Source: Neonectria sp. B-13 (Eukaryota > Ascomycota > Sordariomycetes > Hypocreales > Nectriaceae). Taken from it: DNA of 64,000 bases. Below are positions 24,709 through 36,885 of the stretch, one piece after another. Each line of letters opens with the position of its first letter. Position 1 is the first letter of the stretch. The stretch spans positions 808,745 to 872,744 of the forward strand of contig NOKP01000013.1 in the NCBI GenBank assembly GCA_002682825.1, given 5' to 3'. Both the position numbers and the translations under genes were made by a program. The notes beneath the pieces are model-generated. The model ran no database searches. It saw nothing but the letters and a program-made list of their open reading frames with translations, and had not been told where the DNA came from.

Positions 24709-25167
24709 ATAGGAAAGCTCCGAGTTAGCAAGAAGTTCAGCGTGATAGTATTTTATGCAGCTAGTAAATTCAGCGAATATATAGCATTCGTCTTATGTTT
24801 TCTGGGAGTAGGTTCGTTTACTTCTTGTTATGTTCCCATTACAACTGGCGGAGCTCTGTTTTTGTCCACCTCAGTGTAGAAATACACACTGCACGAATTC
24901 TTTGAGGTTCTTCTATCTTTATACGAATATAAGAAAGTCATGCTTCATGTTTTTACAAGCACCAGGTGTTTAGGGGTTAAGCCTTGCTGCTTCAGCTGTG
25001 GGCATGGGACCCACTTTTCAGGCGTCATGACAGACAGCTAGTTGACACGTGCTGACGATGGCCGAGTCTCAAGCTTCGAGCTTCGAGTTCCGAACACCAA
25101 AGCCAAAGCCAACGACGTTCCCGATTGAAGCGCCAGAAGTAGGAATTCTGCAGGATATTGTCTCACA
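24709..25167. promoter_or_regulatory. Intergenic region before COG4
   Basis: Tandem spacing between the FN3 gene and COG4. A short direct repeat (aagcttcgagcttcgag, about 25070–25087) is visible. Nothing else is supported. Confidence 0.45.
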
Positions 25168-27791
25168 ATGAATGGGAACTTGGCTGAGACTTCCGTCCTG
25201 GACGCAGGTTAGTTCCCATTGTCTGCAGTTGCTCCCCTGACGCGGCTCATGTCCAACACTTGCCCCGACAGGCGACTATGACCCGATAGACCACCTCAAC
25301 CTCCTCTTTTCCCACCCGTCCGCCGTCTCATCCATCAGCCGGGTGTCGAAAACCCTCCAGAGCCGCCAGAATGCCCTCTCCACCGAGATCTCGGCCCTCG
25401 AGACCGCCCAGGCCTACGGGTCCGACTCCAGCCTCGAGCGCATGCAGTCGGCGCAGGCTGAACTCGCCCAGCTCTTCCGCAAGATCGAGACGGTGCGATC
25501 GCGCGCCATCGAGACCGAACAGAATATTACTTCGATGACGGCCGATATCAAGAGGCTCGATGGGACCAAGAAGAACCTCACGCTCAGCATGACCGCCCTC
25601 AAGCGGCTGCAGATGCTGACCACGGCCTACGAACAGCTCAGGGGCTTGGCTAAGACGCGGCAATACCGGGAGTGTGCGGGGTTACTACAGGCCGTGCTGC
25701 AGCTCATGAAGCATTTCAACAGCTACCGAAGCATCGAGCAGATTGCGACGTTGAGCCGCGGCGTCTCGGAGCTGCAGCGCGAGCTCCTGGAGCAAGTGTG
25801 CGAAGACTTCGAGATGGCCTTTACCAAGAGCGAGGTCGGCGTCCGCAGGGGCACGCTTGTGGAGGCATGTCTGGTCATGGATGCTCTAGGAGACTCGGCC
25901 AAAGCACGGCTCATGACATGGTACGTCAACACGGAGCTTCGAGAGTATCGACAGGTATTCCGGGGCAACGACGAGGCGGGTAGCTTGGACAACATCGGCA
26001 GGCGGTACGCATGGTTCAAGCGGATGATGAAGACGCACGATGACGAGCACGCCATGATATTCCCGCCGCACTGGAGGGCCAACGAGACGTTGGCGGCGGC
26101 GTTCTGCGACGGGACGCGGGACGACTTCAAGGGCATCTTGGAGAGGAGCATGCGGCGGACGGACGGGAACAAGATCGACGTCAACCTCCTGCTGAGCTGC
26201 CTGCAGGAGACGCTCGATTTTGAGCAGAGCCTCGAGAAGCGGTTCGCGACGTCTTCGCGGGCGAGCATCGACACGCTTAGTTCGATGGAGGAAAAGACGC
26301 ACAGCTTCCATGGGCTCATCTCGGTTGCATTCGAGCCATATCTGAGCCTCTGGGTCGAGTCGCAGGACAGACAGCTTGCAGCCATGATACCCAAGTATCG
26401 CAACCAGCCGCTCATTCCTGACGACGAGGAGTTCTCGCCACAGGCGGTCATCACGTCTGCCATTGAGCTCTTCCACTTCTACAAACTCACACTTTCGCAA
26501 TGCGCCAAGCTATCTACTAGCGAACGCCTACTGGATCTGTCAAAGACATTGGCTAAGTACCTGGACGAGTACGCACAGCAGGTGCTGCTACGGGTGCTAC
26601 AGAGCGGGGGATCTCAGAGCCCTACGATCCAGGACGTAGTGCTGGTCCTCAACACGGCAGATTTCTGGCACACAAACACGAACCAACTCGAGGAGAGCAT
26701 CAAGAAGCGCATCGATAACGAGCTTGTGCCCAAGGTGGACCTGTCGTCGCAGTCGGACGCATTCCTTGGGGTGGCGAGCGCGTCGGTGTTGGCGCTGGTG
26801 CGGACGGTCGAGGTTGAGTGCGAGTCCGTGTGGCGGGAGATGAGGAACACGAACTGGAGCACGATGGAGAGCGTGGTGGACCAGAGCTCGTACGTGGGCG
26901 AGCTTGTGAAGAACGTGGATGGAAAGGCGGCGGAGGTGTTGGGGGTCATCACGAAACCGCAGTACGCGAGGGCGTTCTGCGACAACCTCGTGGAGCATCT
27001 CGCAACGGGCTACATCAACAGCATTGTGCAGTGCCGACCAATATCCGAGGTCGGTGCTGAGCAGGTACGTTTTGGATGGTGTCGCCATGGGACTGGATGG
27101 ACAGCTAACGGAGTGATGGTAGATGCTCCTGGATAAGTATGTCCTCACCAAGGCGTTTGAGAAGCTGTTGTTGCACCACGCGTCGCTGTCAGGGCAGGAC
27201 ACGCCGCCTTCAAGCTTCGTGAGAAGGGTTCAGCAGTGCATGAACCGACTGGACCCGCTGCTCAAGACGCTCCAGGTGCGGCCGTCACCACCCGAGGGCT
27301 TGGTGCAAGCGTACCTGATCCACATCGCGGACCGGTCCGACACCAACTTCAAGAAGATGCTGGAGCTGAAAGGCGTGCGCAAGCTGGACCAGGCGCATCT
27401 GATTGAGCTGTTCGGCATCCACCGGGACAGCACGTCCAACGACAAGCTGACGGCGAGCTCGCCGCTACTGACGCCGCTGATGACGTCGTCGGGACTGGGC
27501 GGCGGCGGCGGCAGCGGCATGATGAACCCGGCGGCGGCCGGGCTGTCGCTGACGGGTTCGTCCGGGGGTCCGCGGTTCGAGGCTGGGTCCCTCGGAGAAA
27601 AGCTGTTGAGCGCGGCGCGGGACATTTCGCAGAGCAGCGTGGCCGGGGCGGGGCCGAGCGGCATGGAGAAGGCGACCATCAACGAGAACCTACGCAACTT
27701 TGGCAAATTCTTCAAGCGAGATATCGGGTCACTGGGGGCGAGGTTCGGAAAGCGGGATGGGAGTGTGGGAGCGGACGAGGGACAGCGGTGA
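25168..27791 (+). CDS. COG4: Conserved oligomeric Golgi complex subunit 4
   Basis: Three exons (25168–25207, 25272–27064, 27123–27791) give 833 aa. COG4 belongs to lobe A of the COG tether, which guides intra-Golgi retrograde vesicles and binds SNAREs and the SM protein Sly1. The tiny first exon encodes MNGNLAETSVLDAG and splices into DYDPIDHLNLLFSHP. An N-terminal helical region (about 30–140) is followed by the Cog4 domain core (about 150–480: QLMKHFNSYRSIEQI, AWFKRMMKTHDDEHA). The C-terminal rod includes NRLDPLLKTLQV. A Gly/Ser/Ala-rich low-complexity stretch near 720–790 is probably a disordered insertion specific to these fungi. Confidence 0.93.
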
Positions 27792-28022
27792 TGGATTTGA
27801 TAGACGAGGACGGGAGCAGACATGGTGTCTGTGTTTCGGTCTCACCATTCACGGGGGAACCAGGGGGGCAACTAAAATCCAAGCGGTCGGCTAGTTACTG
27901 TGTAAGTCGAGAACCCCTGTTTGATTTGTAAAGTAGAGTATCACCGGGTTGGCAGAAATGCGGTAGTCGTCATAGAATGAATATGTTGGCCTGGGGCCTC
28001 GGGGTATCAAAGCTGTTGGTGA

Positions 28023-28029
28023 TTAGTCA
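28023..28029 (+). promoter_or_regulatory. Possible Yap1/Pap1 response element (TTAGTCA)
   Basis: TTAGTCA is a known AP-1-like fungal oxidative-stress element, and thioredoxin reductase is a standard target of Yap1-type factors. The site is about 870 nt upstream of the ATG, so it may be chance; a 7-mer is expected often by chance. Confidence 0.25.
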
Positions 28030-28718
28030 GACACACAATTGCCGAAAGGGGACAACAGGGCCGAGTCTTTTTGGAATCTTTTCGACTCCACCTCCGGAAG
28101 AGCGAGATCCATGTGAGGTGATGTGATGCGATGCCATCATCAGCGTCCGTTCTTCCTTTGTCCACTCGCAACTTGATTCCAAAACACGCCCAACTCCACT
28201 CCCGCATCCGCATCCGCATTCACCGCCCACGCACCTCACACTGTAGCGCAGCCGCGGCTTATAAATCGACCGCCCAATCACGAGCGCAGCGCATAACTCC
28301 GTCGCCCATCGTCGGTCTCCGTTGCCCTCGCCTCGACCAACTACCAGTCAGTGGTGCTCGCCGCGTCCAACAAACCCAGAAGGCCGAAATCGCTCCCTCG
28401 CTCCCTCGCTCCCTGGGAAAACCTAGCCACTGGCTTGCCCGGGCCGTAATCAATCGCCCGTCTTAGCACTGTGGCTGCCGCGGCGCTATACTACAGAACA
28501 CACACCCCTCTATCTCTCCGATAATACCCCGCCGTCACTGACCGTTGGGGAGGGTCCGTTCGTCACAGATCCATATCCATATCCATCCATCCAATTCCGT
28601 CGTGTCCTGCCGCGAGGCGCCGGCTTTTGGGTAGGTTGTCAAGCTAAGGCAGGTGTGCGTACTTGGTCTGACCTGAGGCGGCAGTGGCTCTATTTTTTTC
28701 TTCTCTTTAATACGGCCG

Positions 28719-28727
28719 TATATATAT
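28719..28727 (+). promoter_or_regulatory. Putative TATA box of TRR1
   Basis: TATATATAT, 167–175 nt upstream of the TRR1 start, just before a C/T-rich leader. Motif and position only. Confidence 0.4.
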
Positions 28728-28893
28728 CCCCCGTCCACATCCACTTCTCCCCCTCGCACCCCCGAAAACCGCCAAACTGTTCTCCTCAACCTTCCGACGG
28801 ACCCTTCGCTCGAGCGCTGGGATCTCCATTGCTGTCGCCGCCACCGCCTTTCAGAAAACCACCAGACCGTCCGTTGAGATCGGCACCAGAAAG

Positions 28894-30131
28894 ATGCACA
28901 GCAAGGTTGTTAGTAAGTCCTCCTTCGACCCCTCCTCCCACCACCACCTTGAGGGGCCATGGCGAGAATTGCCTCTGATGACTGACACCGAATAGTCATT
29001 GGCTCTGGGCCTGCTGCCCACACTGCCGCCATCTACTTGGCCCGAGCCGAGTTGAAGCGTGAGTCTCGAATCTTGGGTATTGAAACGGCCGATCCAACCG
29101 ACTGACCACACCCGCAGCCGTCCTCTATGAGGGTTTCATGGCCAACGGCATCGCTGCCGGCGGTCAATTGACCACCACCACCGACGTCGAGAACTTCCCC
29201 GGCTTCCCCGACGGCATCATGGGAGGCGAGTTGATGGTGAGCCCTCCATCCTCCTCCAGCCGCAAAGCACTAGCGACGACGACCTCTAACACCCCTCCAG
29301 GAAAACATGAAGAAGCAGTCTGAGCGCTTCGGCACCGAGACCGTCACCGACACCGTCGACTCCGTCGACTTCTCCTCCCGCCCCTTCAAGTACACGACCG
29401 AGTTCAGCCCCGACGACACCCACACCGCCGATGCCATCATCATCGCTACCGGCGCCTCGGCCCGCCGCCTGAACCTCCCCGGTGAGGACAAGTACTGGTC
29501 CAACGGCGTCTCCGCCTGCGCCGTCTGCGACGGAGCCGTGCCCATCTTCCGAAACAAGCCCCTCTATGTCATCGGCGGCGGCGATTCTGCCGCCGAGGAG
29601 GCCACCTTCCTCACAAAGTACGCCAGCCACGTCACCGTCCTCGTGCGCCGCGACGTCCTCCGCGCCAGCAACATCATGGCCTCCCGCTTGCTCAAGCACC
29701 CCAAGGTCACCGTCCTCTTCAACTCGGGCGCCACCGAGATCAAGGGCGGCGAGGACGGCCTCATGAGCCATCTCGTCATCAAGAACAACAAAACCGGCAA
29801 GGTGGAGACGGTCGAGGCCAGCGGCCTCTTCTACGCCATCGGTCACGACCCCGCGACCACCCTCGTCAAGGGTCAGATCGACATGGACGAGGATGGCTAC
29901 ATCAAGACCGTCCCCGGCACCACCACCACCAACGTCGAGGGTGTCTTTGCTGCCGGTGACGTCCAGGACAAGCGTTACCGCCAGGCTATTACCAGCGCTG
30001 GTGAGTTGCCCCTGTGTGACCCCTTCGTGAAGACACAACATTTCAGAACAGCAGTGCGCTAACCTGTCTCCTTAGGTACCGGATGCATGGCTGCCCTCGA
30101 GGCTGAGAAGTTCATTGCCGACCAGGAATGA
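28894..30131 (+). CDS. TRR1: Thioredoxin reductase (NADPH)
   Basis: Five exons (28894–28912, 28996–29058, 29118–29236, 29301–30000, 30076–30131) give 318 aa, the size of low-molecular-weight fungal/bacterial TrxB enzymes. The enzyme transfers electrons from NADPH through FAD to thioredoxin. The FAD-binding motif [14 protein letters not shown], redox-active CAVC (Cys140 and Cys143), NADPH-binding [10 protein letters not shown] and the FAD-binding [15 protein letters not shown] are all visible. All four introns sit in the conserved frame; the first exon encodes only six codons plus one base. The downstream gene UAP1 converges on it. Confidence 0.97.
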
Positions 30132-30670
30132 GATTTACGACCCGGCGACATACAAGTCCCACCCCTAGAATCTACGATAGACATATTTAGACATGGAATA
30201 GATGACGAGGACACCAATACAAATCAGAGCAGCCGCAAGTCGAAGCTGTAAATTTTCGCTATAAAAGACAAATCATCATTTAGTTGTTCGTTTTTCATCT
30301 CTATCATATCTGCGCTTTTGTTCCTTGTTTGATCCATGTCCAACCTTTTTCTGTCAGGCCTTGGAAACAGCCTCAGCCAATGAATCCATTCCTAGAAGTG
30401 ATGTTTCCTAAAACTTCACTCGTCTGATACTCGACTCCTAATCCCGTTCGTCTTCAGATCGCTCTTCATGTTCTTTCCCGGTGGTGTAAAACAGTCAAGG
30501 GTAGTTGGGGGGAAAGTAGTGAGATTATGACGCCGACCGGTCTGATGAAGGAAAAAATGGACATCCTCGAGGGACTATCGTGGACGGTTGCTGTCATTAT
30601 GGGACGGCCCGCCAATGCCTAATATTTTGACTTCGTCGTCTTCCCACCACCACCTGGGGCTGGGGCCTTT
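30132..30670. other. Intergenic region between convergent TRR1 and UAP1
   Basis: 3' flanks of two convergent genes. No gene or structured RNA was recognised. Confidence 0.5.
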
Positions 30671-32190
30671 CTACTCCCGCTCCAAAACAGCGGGCGCGGT
30701 GATTTCCGTGCCCTTGACCTTCTCGAGGCCTTCGCCGCCCTGGGATGTATTAGTATGACGCTCGTTCCAATTATAGTACCGGGATCACTTACGTAGCTGA
30801 TGAGAGGAGACACCTCAACACCCTCCGCGGCCTTGTCGCCAACCACGATGGCTCCAGCGGCCTCGACCCAGCGCTTGCCCTGGGTCATGATGTCAAGCTT
30901 GCTAGTATCGGGGTCGTCCTCGCCAGTTCCACGAGCGTTCTTGAGAGGAGAGAACTCATCCTCACGCTTAACTTCGAAACAAGCAAATTTGTCGATAGAC
31001 AGCATGGGGAAAACGTCGAATACGAACTGTTCAAGCTTGATACCGTTGGGCTTCTCGGGCTTGACAGTCTCGCCGCTCTCGAGATCCGCGGCGGGGATCT
31101 TCTTGCGGGCGACGTGGTGAGGCAGCTTGTGAGCCCATAGGGGGATAGAATCAAGGAAGCGGAAGGAGTAGTAGTGGTTGACAATGTTGGCAGCACGGAA
31201 CCGGAGAATGTCAGCCTGCTTGGGGTCAACCTCCTCGGCCGTGGCCTGGTCAATCTCAGAGTACTCGACGACGTCAGGCTTGCCGTTCTTGGACAGAATC
31301 AGGCCAACCGATTCAGTGGCATTGCGCTTGCGGACAACCTTGGTAGCAATGTCGACATCAAGAGATGCGGAGAAGCCAATGAAGACGGGGTCAGCGACCT
31401 TGACGAGGCAGTTGTCAACGCAGTAGGCGTGGATGTGCTGAATTCCGCGTTTACGCATGTCCTCGAGGACACCCGAAACGACAAGGGCCTGGTAGATGCC
31501 ACCGTTACCATCAGGGGCGACAGCAACCCTGCCCTTGCTCTCGAGCAGGATCTTGCCGTCGTTGGAAATACAAGGAAGGACACCCTGCTCAAAGATTTGG
31601 ACATTCTCCTCGCTCAGACCGAAGTAGTTGTTGTCCTTGAAGAACTTCTCGGTGGGGCCGCGAGTAGGGCCACTGGTCATGACGTACCAGGGTACAACGG
31701 CACTAGAACCGGACGACTTCTTGGAAGCGAGCTCCTGGACCTTGCGGATTCGCTCGGCTTGGATCTGGAACAGGGACTTCTTGGAGGGAAGACCAATGTC
31801 GTAGCAGCCCTTGGGAGCAGAGCTGCCGAGACGGGTGCCCTGGCCACCGGCCATGAGGACGACAGCCACCTGCTGCTTGGAGATGAGATCGAGACCCGAT
31901 TCATACCACTTATCGATGTTCTTGGAGTCCGAGTCGAGAATGCTTGCGGTGGCAGATTCGGGAAGGGGCTCTAGGGTGTCGGGGGTATCGGAGGCCTTGG
32001 GAGGGTTGAGAGCGAGCTTCGTGATCTCGTTGATGCGGGCGGGGTCGAAGCCCGAGAGTTGCTCGTAGAGGGCGGCCTGCTCAGTGGTGGAGAGGGAGTC
32101 GTAGAAGGTGAAGACGTGTTCTTGGCCAGCCTGGGCGTACTTCTCCTTGAGCTGAGCAAGGGACTCGGCGGAGGGATTGGAGGGCGCCAT
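30671..32190 (-). CDS. UAP1: UDP-N-acetylglucosamine pyrophosphorylase
   Basis: Two exons (32190–30793, 30739–30671) give 488 aa. The enzyme converts UTP and GlcNAc-1-phosphate to UDP-GlcNAc and pyrophosphate. UDP-GlcNAc feeds chitin, N-glycans and GPI anchors. The nucleotide-binding loop [13 protein letters not shown] is at about 115–128, followed by [12 protein letters not shown] and [10 protein letters not shown]. Further hallmarks are [11 protein letters not shown] and the NIVNHYYS region. The short last exon encodes [13 protein letters not shown] and ends with VLERE. The frame is open 62 codons upstream, but [10 protein letters not shown] is the family-like start. Orthologue of yeast QRI1. 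Confidence 0.97.
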
Positions 32191-33649
32191 GATGAATGAA
32201 GTTGAGGTTGGGGTCGGGAGGTTTGAGACGGGGGTTGCGGTGAGCAAAGGTGAAGGAGAGAGGGAAGCAAGCAACTGGCGGGGTTGTCTATGGGAGCAAC
32301 CAAGAAATAGCCAATTGAGCAAGTGGGGTGTGGAGGGAGGGGGTGGAAGCTTCAAGAGCCAAGAGCCGAGAGCCAAAAAACGAGGATGGTGATGGGATAT
32401 GGGAGAAGAAGAGGAGAGGAAGGCTGGCTATGGCGGAAAGAAGGCTCAATAAATACGAAGACCCCGTTCTTGTTTCTGATGACGGGAGGAGGTAAGGCAT
32501 GACGCCGAGCTGCACTTACCCTTACCTGATTCTTACTTCAGAAGCACAGCAGGAGGTGCCTACCTTACCTGAAGCTCCTTCCCCGCCAGCCACCAATCCA
32601 CCATGGCATGGGAACCCACTACCACCGCTGACCGACCCTACGTGCTCTCAGCTGCCCCGCCAACCCGCCAACTAAGGCGCCAATTGAGGCGCCAACTTGC
32701 TCGGTACCTACGAATTAGGTAGTCTGAATAGGCGGCCAGTTGCTTGCCAACGTGGAGAACTGGCCTCTCGTCGAGCCTGTCAGCCTGCTACTCTCTGGCT
32801 TTATGGCCGCTGATGCGCCAGTGTCGCACCCAAGCCCAACAAGGTGTAAATAGTAAGCCTACTGTAATGCCCTAGCGTCCCATGCCGTGACGCTGCCACC
32901 TCCCATTCGTTTGCTTTGTGCTTGGTAGTAAGCCCGATAATTAAGCAAACACCGACAGTTCATCTGAGCACCCTGGAAATGCACAGGTACTTGCTTCTAG
33001 CAGACACCTGGGAAGGACCTCTCTCTGAGATCTCTTGAGGAAATCGTTTTCGTTCCTCTCGTGTACCGTTGCAGAGATGCTCGTATCCAGAGCCAGTCCC
33101 AGTGCAAATCCCGAGCCACCAAATCAACCACTGCCGTTCAGGGGGCCCTTGATCCTTACTGGAACATGCCCCGCTGGCTCAGCCACTGGCTGCCCTGAGG
33201 AACCAGCCAAAAGCCGCTTCTGCTGAGTCTGCTCTGGCTGGCGGTCCCGGCCTTCCCCATTGGCGGTGGCTGACGCGGCTTGTCATTGGCTGGACTCCAT
33301 AAGGATGGCTGAAAATAGTAGCATTCGTCTGACAACATCTGTACGTACTCCGTACCTAAGGTAGTAGGTAGTCCATGAATCCATCCTCAGCTTTCCAGGA
33401 TGTTCTAGCTAGAACCATCAAAGGCAACATTCCAGGCTCCAGGTAGGCAGAAACTCTCGCCATCATGTTCTGGAACCTCAATTGAATGACAGAAAAGGGT
33501 CCTCTTCGTTTATAACTCTGCTAACTTAAGCAACAGTCAGCAATCGACGATTTAGAGTCAGGCTTCAAGACGCCCTCTCGCCACCTTGATCCTTTGACGT
33601 GTCCCGGCTGGCTGTTCTTCAATTGGCTCTTATATGCCGTCAAACAGAG
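32191..33649. promoter_or_regulatory. Divergent intergenic region, UAP1 / uracil-DNA glycosylase
   Basis: About 1.46 kb with no supported gene. Pyrimidine-rich sequence lies next to the UAP1 start on its sense strand. A short repeated aggcgccaa word occurs near 32678–32694. Confidence 0.45.
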
Positions 33650-34576
33650 ATGGCATCACACCATAAGGAGGAGGCCGATGCCGTAGATCGAGTTAGCAGT
33701 GAACCCGGTCAAGATCAGCCCAAGTCTTCTCCCCAACCCGCAACTTTCAAGGGACGTCTTCAACTCAGCAACTTCTTGTTCAAATCCGAGACATCCCCTA
33801 GCTCTTCCAGCCCCACGCGCAGGTCTGCACGGCTTAATCTCACATCATCTTCAGCAGCCTCAAACAAGAGGTCGAAAGAAGATGACAGTAATGACAGCTG
33901 TAACAACAAGACAAAGAAGAAGCGAGCCCGCACCGCCTCTGGCTACGCGCCGCCCTCCACTTACGCCCACCTCCCGCTTCTCCCGGACGCCATCACCCAG
34001 AACCTCCTCGTGCTCTTCATTGGGTTAAACCCAGGCATCCAGACGGCACGCACCGGCCATGCATACGCCCATCCGTCCAATCTGTTCTGGAAGTTGCTCT
34101 TCTCCAGCGGCGTCACTCCACGGCTCTGCAGTGCAAACGAAGACCGCCAGATGCCCGAGCTCTACTCCCTCGGCCTCACCAACATCGTCGCCCGTCCCAG
34201 CCGCAACGGCTCCGAGCTGAGCAAGCAAGAGATGGACGAGGGTGTGGAGATCCTTCAGGAGAAGGCTCGGAAATGGCGACCAGAGACTATTTGCGTCGTT
34301 GGGAAGAGTATATGGGAAAGTGTCTGGCGCGTCCGCCACGGGCGACCTGTTGGCAAGGCCTTCAAATACGGCTGGCAGGATGATACGGAGAATATGGGTG
34401 TCATTGACGGCGAGTGGGAGGGCGCCAGGGTCTTTGTGGCAAGCAGCACGAGCGGGTTGGCGGCCACGCTGTCGCCGGCTGAAAAGGAGCGCATTTGGGG
34501 CGAGCTTGGGGCGTGGGTGAAGATGAGACGAGCTGAGCGAGAAGTTGAGGATGAGAAAAGTGCGGCCGGAAGCTGA
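33650..34576 (+). CDS. TDG: TDG/MUG-family G/T(U) mismatch-specific DNA glycosylase
   Basis: Single exon, 308 aa. This uracil-DNA glycosylase superfamily member removes uracil or thymine opposite guanine to start base-excision repair. The N-terminal ~110 residues are disordered and basic (NKTKKKRARTASG), as in TDG proteins. The catalytic domain begins near LLVLFIGLNPGIQTA (motif 1 with Asn in GLNPG). It continues with the AHPSNLFWKLL segment, SLGLTNIVARPSR, and the C-terminal motif SSTSGLAA in the place of the family's insertion loop. ATG at 33650 is the first in the frame. It resembles S. pombe Thp1. Confidence 0.92.
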   Translation: MASHHKEEADAVDRVSSEPGQDQPKSSPQPATFKGRLQLSNFLFKSETSPSSSSPTRRSARLNLTSSSAASNKRSKEDDSNDSCNNKTKKKRARTASGYAPPSTYAHLPLLPDAITQNLLVLFIGLNPGIQTARTGHAYAHPSNLFWKLLFSSGVTPRLCSANEDRQMPELYSLGLTNIVARPSRNGSELSKQEMDEGVEILQEKARKWRPETICVVGKSIWESVWRVRHGRPVGKAFKYGWQDDTENMGVIDGEWEGARVFVASSTSGLAATLSPAEKERIWGELGAWVKMRRAEREVEDEKSAAGS

Positions 34577-34845
34577 CGTAGTTACTTGGATAAGACGTTT
34601 TGATTTCATGACGGCGTTGGATAATATGGGAGACTTCAGGATACTTTGACTTGGGAGAAAGATCACGATCATTCATAGGGGACGGGGCGCCGCGAGGTTG
34701 AGATTGCTGCCTTACATTGATCCTATCAAGTCTAAACCGAACTCTTTTTGGAGTCAGGCTTCTCCATATTTCGGCTGAAAAAGCCCATTCTCTTCCCAAC
34801 TCCGTACGCCGGAAGTCCACCACAACGAAACCCTCATCAGAGGCC

Positions 34846-36321
34846 TTACTTGCACCGCTTCTCAACCACGTTGGGCCCGTTCTCTTCGTACTCCTTGCGT
34901 GAGATCCACATCTGGTGGAACGTACCCAGGCTGGCGAGGATGCTGCCACCGATCCAGGCGCCGAAGCGCCGCTCGCTCGTCAGGCCGGCCGAGTGAATCT
35001 TGATCTTGAGACCAGGGTACATGGTCGTGAGCTCGTTGTTGAGCCGGTCGTTGAAGCCGTTGATCAAGCTGGTGCTGCCAGTAACGACCACGTTGGCGAG
35101 CAGGTTTCCGCGTAGGTCCACGTCAACCGCGTTCAGTGCCGCGCGGATCAGCTCCGGGATCGTCTGGGCCTTGGTCAAGCGGTCCGCCTCGGGGACGGAA
35201 TATCCGGCAGTCTCGTCCCACATGCCTTCAGTGACTCGGAACCGCTGCTCGCGCCACATCTGGTTGTAGCCGTCAGGCATCTCGAACACCCGGCCGGGCT
35301 GCGTCTTAACGTATTCCTCATTTCCGGGAACGCTGTACCGGCCAGGACCTCGCCACGTCTCCACCACGGACTCCTTGAACTCAGTCAGAACGCGCTCTTC
35401 CTCATAGGCGCGGAAGGAGTCGTTGATCTGGTAGGGGAAGTGGCGCAAGCGAACTTGGGGAGAGGCCAGGGCGTCGACGGGTGTCTTGTTCTCGATCATA
35501 AATGTGGGTGTTAGATCGACCTTTGGTTCCGAGGTGTCCAAAAGGCTCCGGATCTGTGACGACAGCCACAGACCGCCAACGGGTGACTTCTGGATGGATC
35601 GCTTAAGCACCATGCCGTCATGAATCGCCGTTACTGATGTGTTGGCGCCACCGGCATCGATAACAAGAGAGGTGGCCTTGCCAGCAGCAAATGCCGCCAG
35701 TACAGGCGTGCGGCTAATCCAAAAAGCCGGACATCCCCAGTTCTCCATAATGATCTCAATGGCCTTCTCTCGCGCCTTAGGCGTGTTCCAAGGCGCTTCT
35801 GTCATTAGAAGGGGGCTCTCCTGGAGGGGCTTCTCAGCCGTCTCCGCCAAATCGTCCATGGCGACGTCTCCCTCGCCATCCTGATCCTGGTCCTTGGGGT
35901 CGTCGTTCAACCCGTTCTTAGAGGGCGCTGTCTGACGCTCAGGCTGTAGGCGCTTCACCAGCATGTTTTCCCAGATCTTCGACGCGACATCCCAGTCTTC
36001 CACCACGCTATCTCGGTTCATGTAGTTGCGAACCTCGTAGTCGGCACGGGGGATCAAGCACTCGTCGCCGAAGAGGTCGCGAGGAGGGTCGCTGGTGGTG
36101 TGGCCATAGAAGGATGGGAGGATGGATTTGGGGACATCTTCGCCGGCGAAGCCAGCGCGGGTGTTGCAGTAGCCGGGGTCGAGGACAAGCGCCGAGACCT
36201 CATCTACACGATGGAAGAGTTAGTGTGCATGCTCACAAGGAATGACGCGCGAGGGAGCTGGCGAACCTCCTCCGTAGATGTCGGTAGGCTGCACCGACGT
36301 GGGAAGGGGTTGTTGAGCCAT
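34846..36321 (-). CDS. ARP4: Actin-related protein 4
   Basis: Two exons (36321–36267, 36203–34846) give 470 aa. ARP4 is a nuclear actin-like subunit shared by NuA4, SWR1 and INO80 chromatin complexes and binds with actin. The N-terminus is MAQQPLPTSVQ, spliced into IYGGDEVSALVLDPG. The actin-fold phosphate loops are visible in VLDPGYCNTRAGFAGED and SLVIDAGGANTSVTAI. The conserved ending includes GSTSLINGFNDRL, RFGAWIGGSILASLGTFHQMW and ISRKEYEE. An acidic insertion (about 140–165, DPKDQDQDGEGDVAMDD) is typical of fungal Arp4. Confidence 0.94.
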
Positions 36322-36885
36322 GGTTTCTGTGCAGGAAGAGTCGCAGGAAGGTGGTTGTGGAACCAATTGAGGGATCCAGCGCGGAGAGTCGCGGGTTTTG
36401 GTGGAGTTGCGCCTGGTGTTGTCGCGTTGGAACAAATTTCAGCCTTGGCCTGGTGGTTGGTGAGCTCAGCGAGCTGGACGCCTCACCGACTGCGCACAGA
36501 AGCCTCATGCTAGTGGCGGGGCGCGTGGCTGGAGCGAGTTGGGGCGTAGCCTGCAGGTCCGCTAGTGGGCGGCCCGGAAAAACTACGGCGGGTTTGGATT
36601 ATGATAAAATTCGCGCCGAAGCTCCAGAAAATTCACTTCTCTTCTTCCACACATGGAGCGAAAGTTCCATGCTGCTATTGTGATTGTAAGTACAAGCCCT
36701 CCTTCTTTTTCCCTTTTCTCCTATTCCTTCATGATGAACTTGCATACTCGCTTCAGAACCGCTGCGATTGACACAGCTTGCTGTGACTGATTATAACTGC
36801 CATATCTCTGATCACAATCTTATCCTTCACTCTTTGCTTCACGTCTTGGGTCATGATCACAAAGCTAACCCAATTGACAGGTGTA
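36322..36885. promoter_or_regulatory. Divergent promoter, ARP4 / lysyl-tRNA synthetase
   Basis: About 560 nt between start codons. The synthetase side probably contains a 5'-leader intron (36686–36880) and a short upstream ORF, described separately. Confidence 0.45.
36686..36880 (+). other. Possible 5'-leader intron of lysyl-tRNA synthetase gene
   Basis: A GTAAGT donor at 36686 and a CAATTGACAG acceptor ending at 36880 define a plausible 195-nt leader intron that ends five bases before the ATG at 36886. An ATG at 36653 would then open a 12-codon upstream ORF whose UAA overlaps the main AUG. Inferred from splice-site quality only. Confidence 0.4.

Larger units (their letters stand above)
27792..28893. 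promoter_or_regulatory. TRR1 upstream region with long 5' leader
   Basis: About 1.1 kb without a supported gene. It contains a small tandem repeat (gctccctc units, about 28390–28413), a TATATATAT element at 28719–28727, pyrimidine-rich stretches after it, and a TTAGTCA motif at 28023–28029. Confidence 0.5.

Noticed and set aside
29286..30041. 251-codon minus-strand frame across thioredoxin reductase
   Set aside because: Antisense shadow produced by G+C-biased third codon positions; very Gly/Val/Asp-rich and motif-free.
31174..31974. 266-codon plus-strand frame across UAP1
   Set aside because: Antisense shadow of the UAP1 coding exon, same reasoning.
32191..32376. 62-codon in-frame extension of UAP1
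   Set aside because: Low-complexity Pro/Leu/Ser-rich sequence unlike the conserved N-terminus; [10 protein letters not shown] fits the family start.
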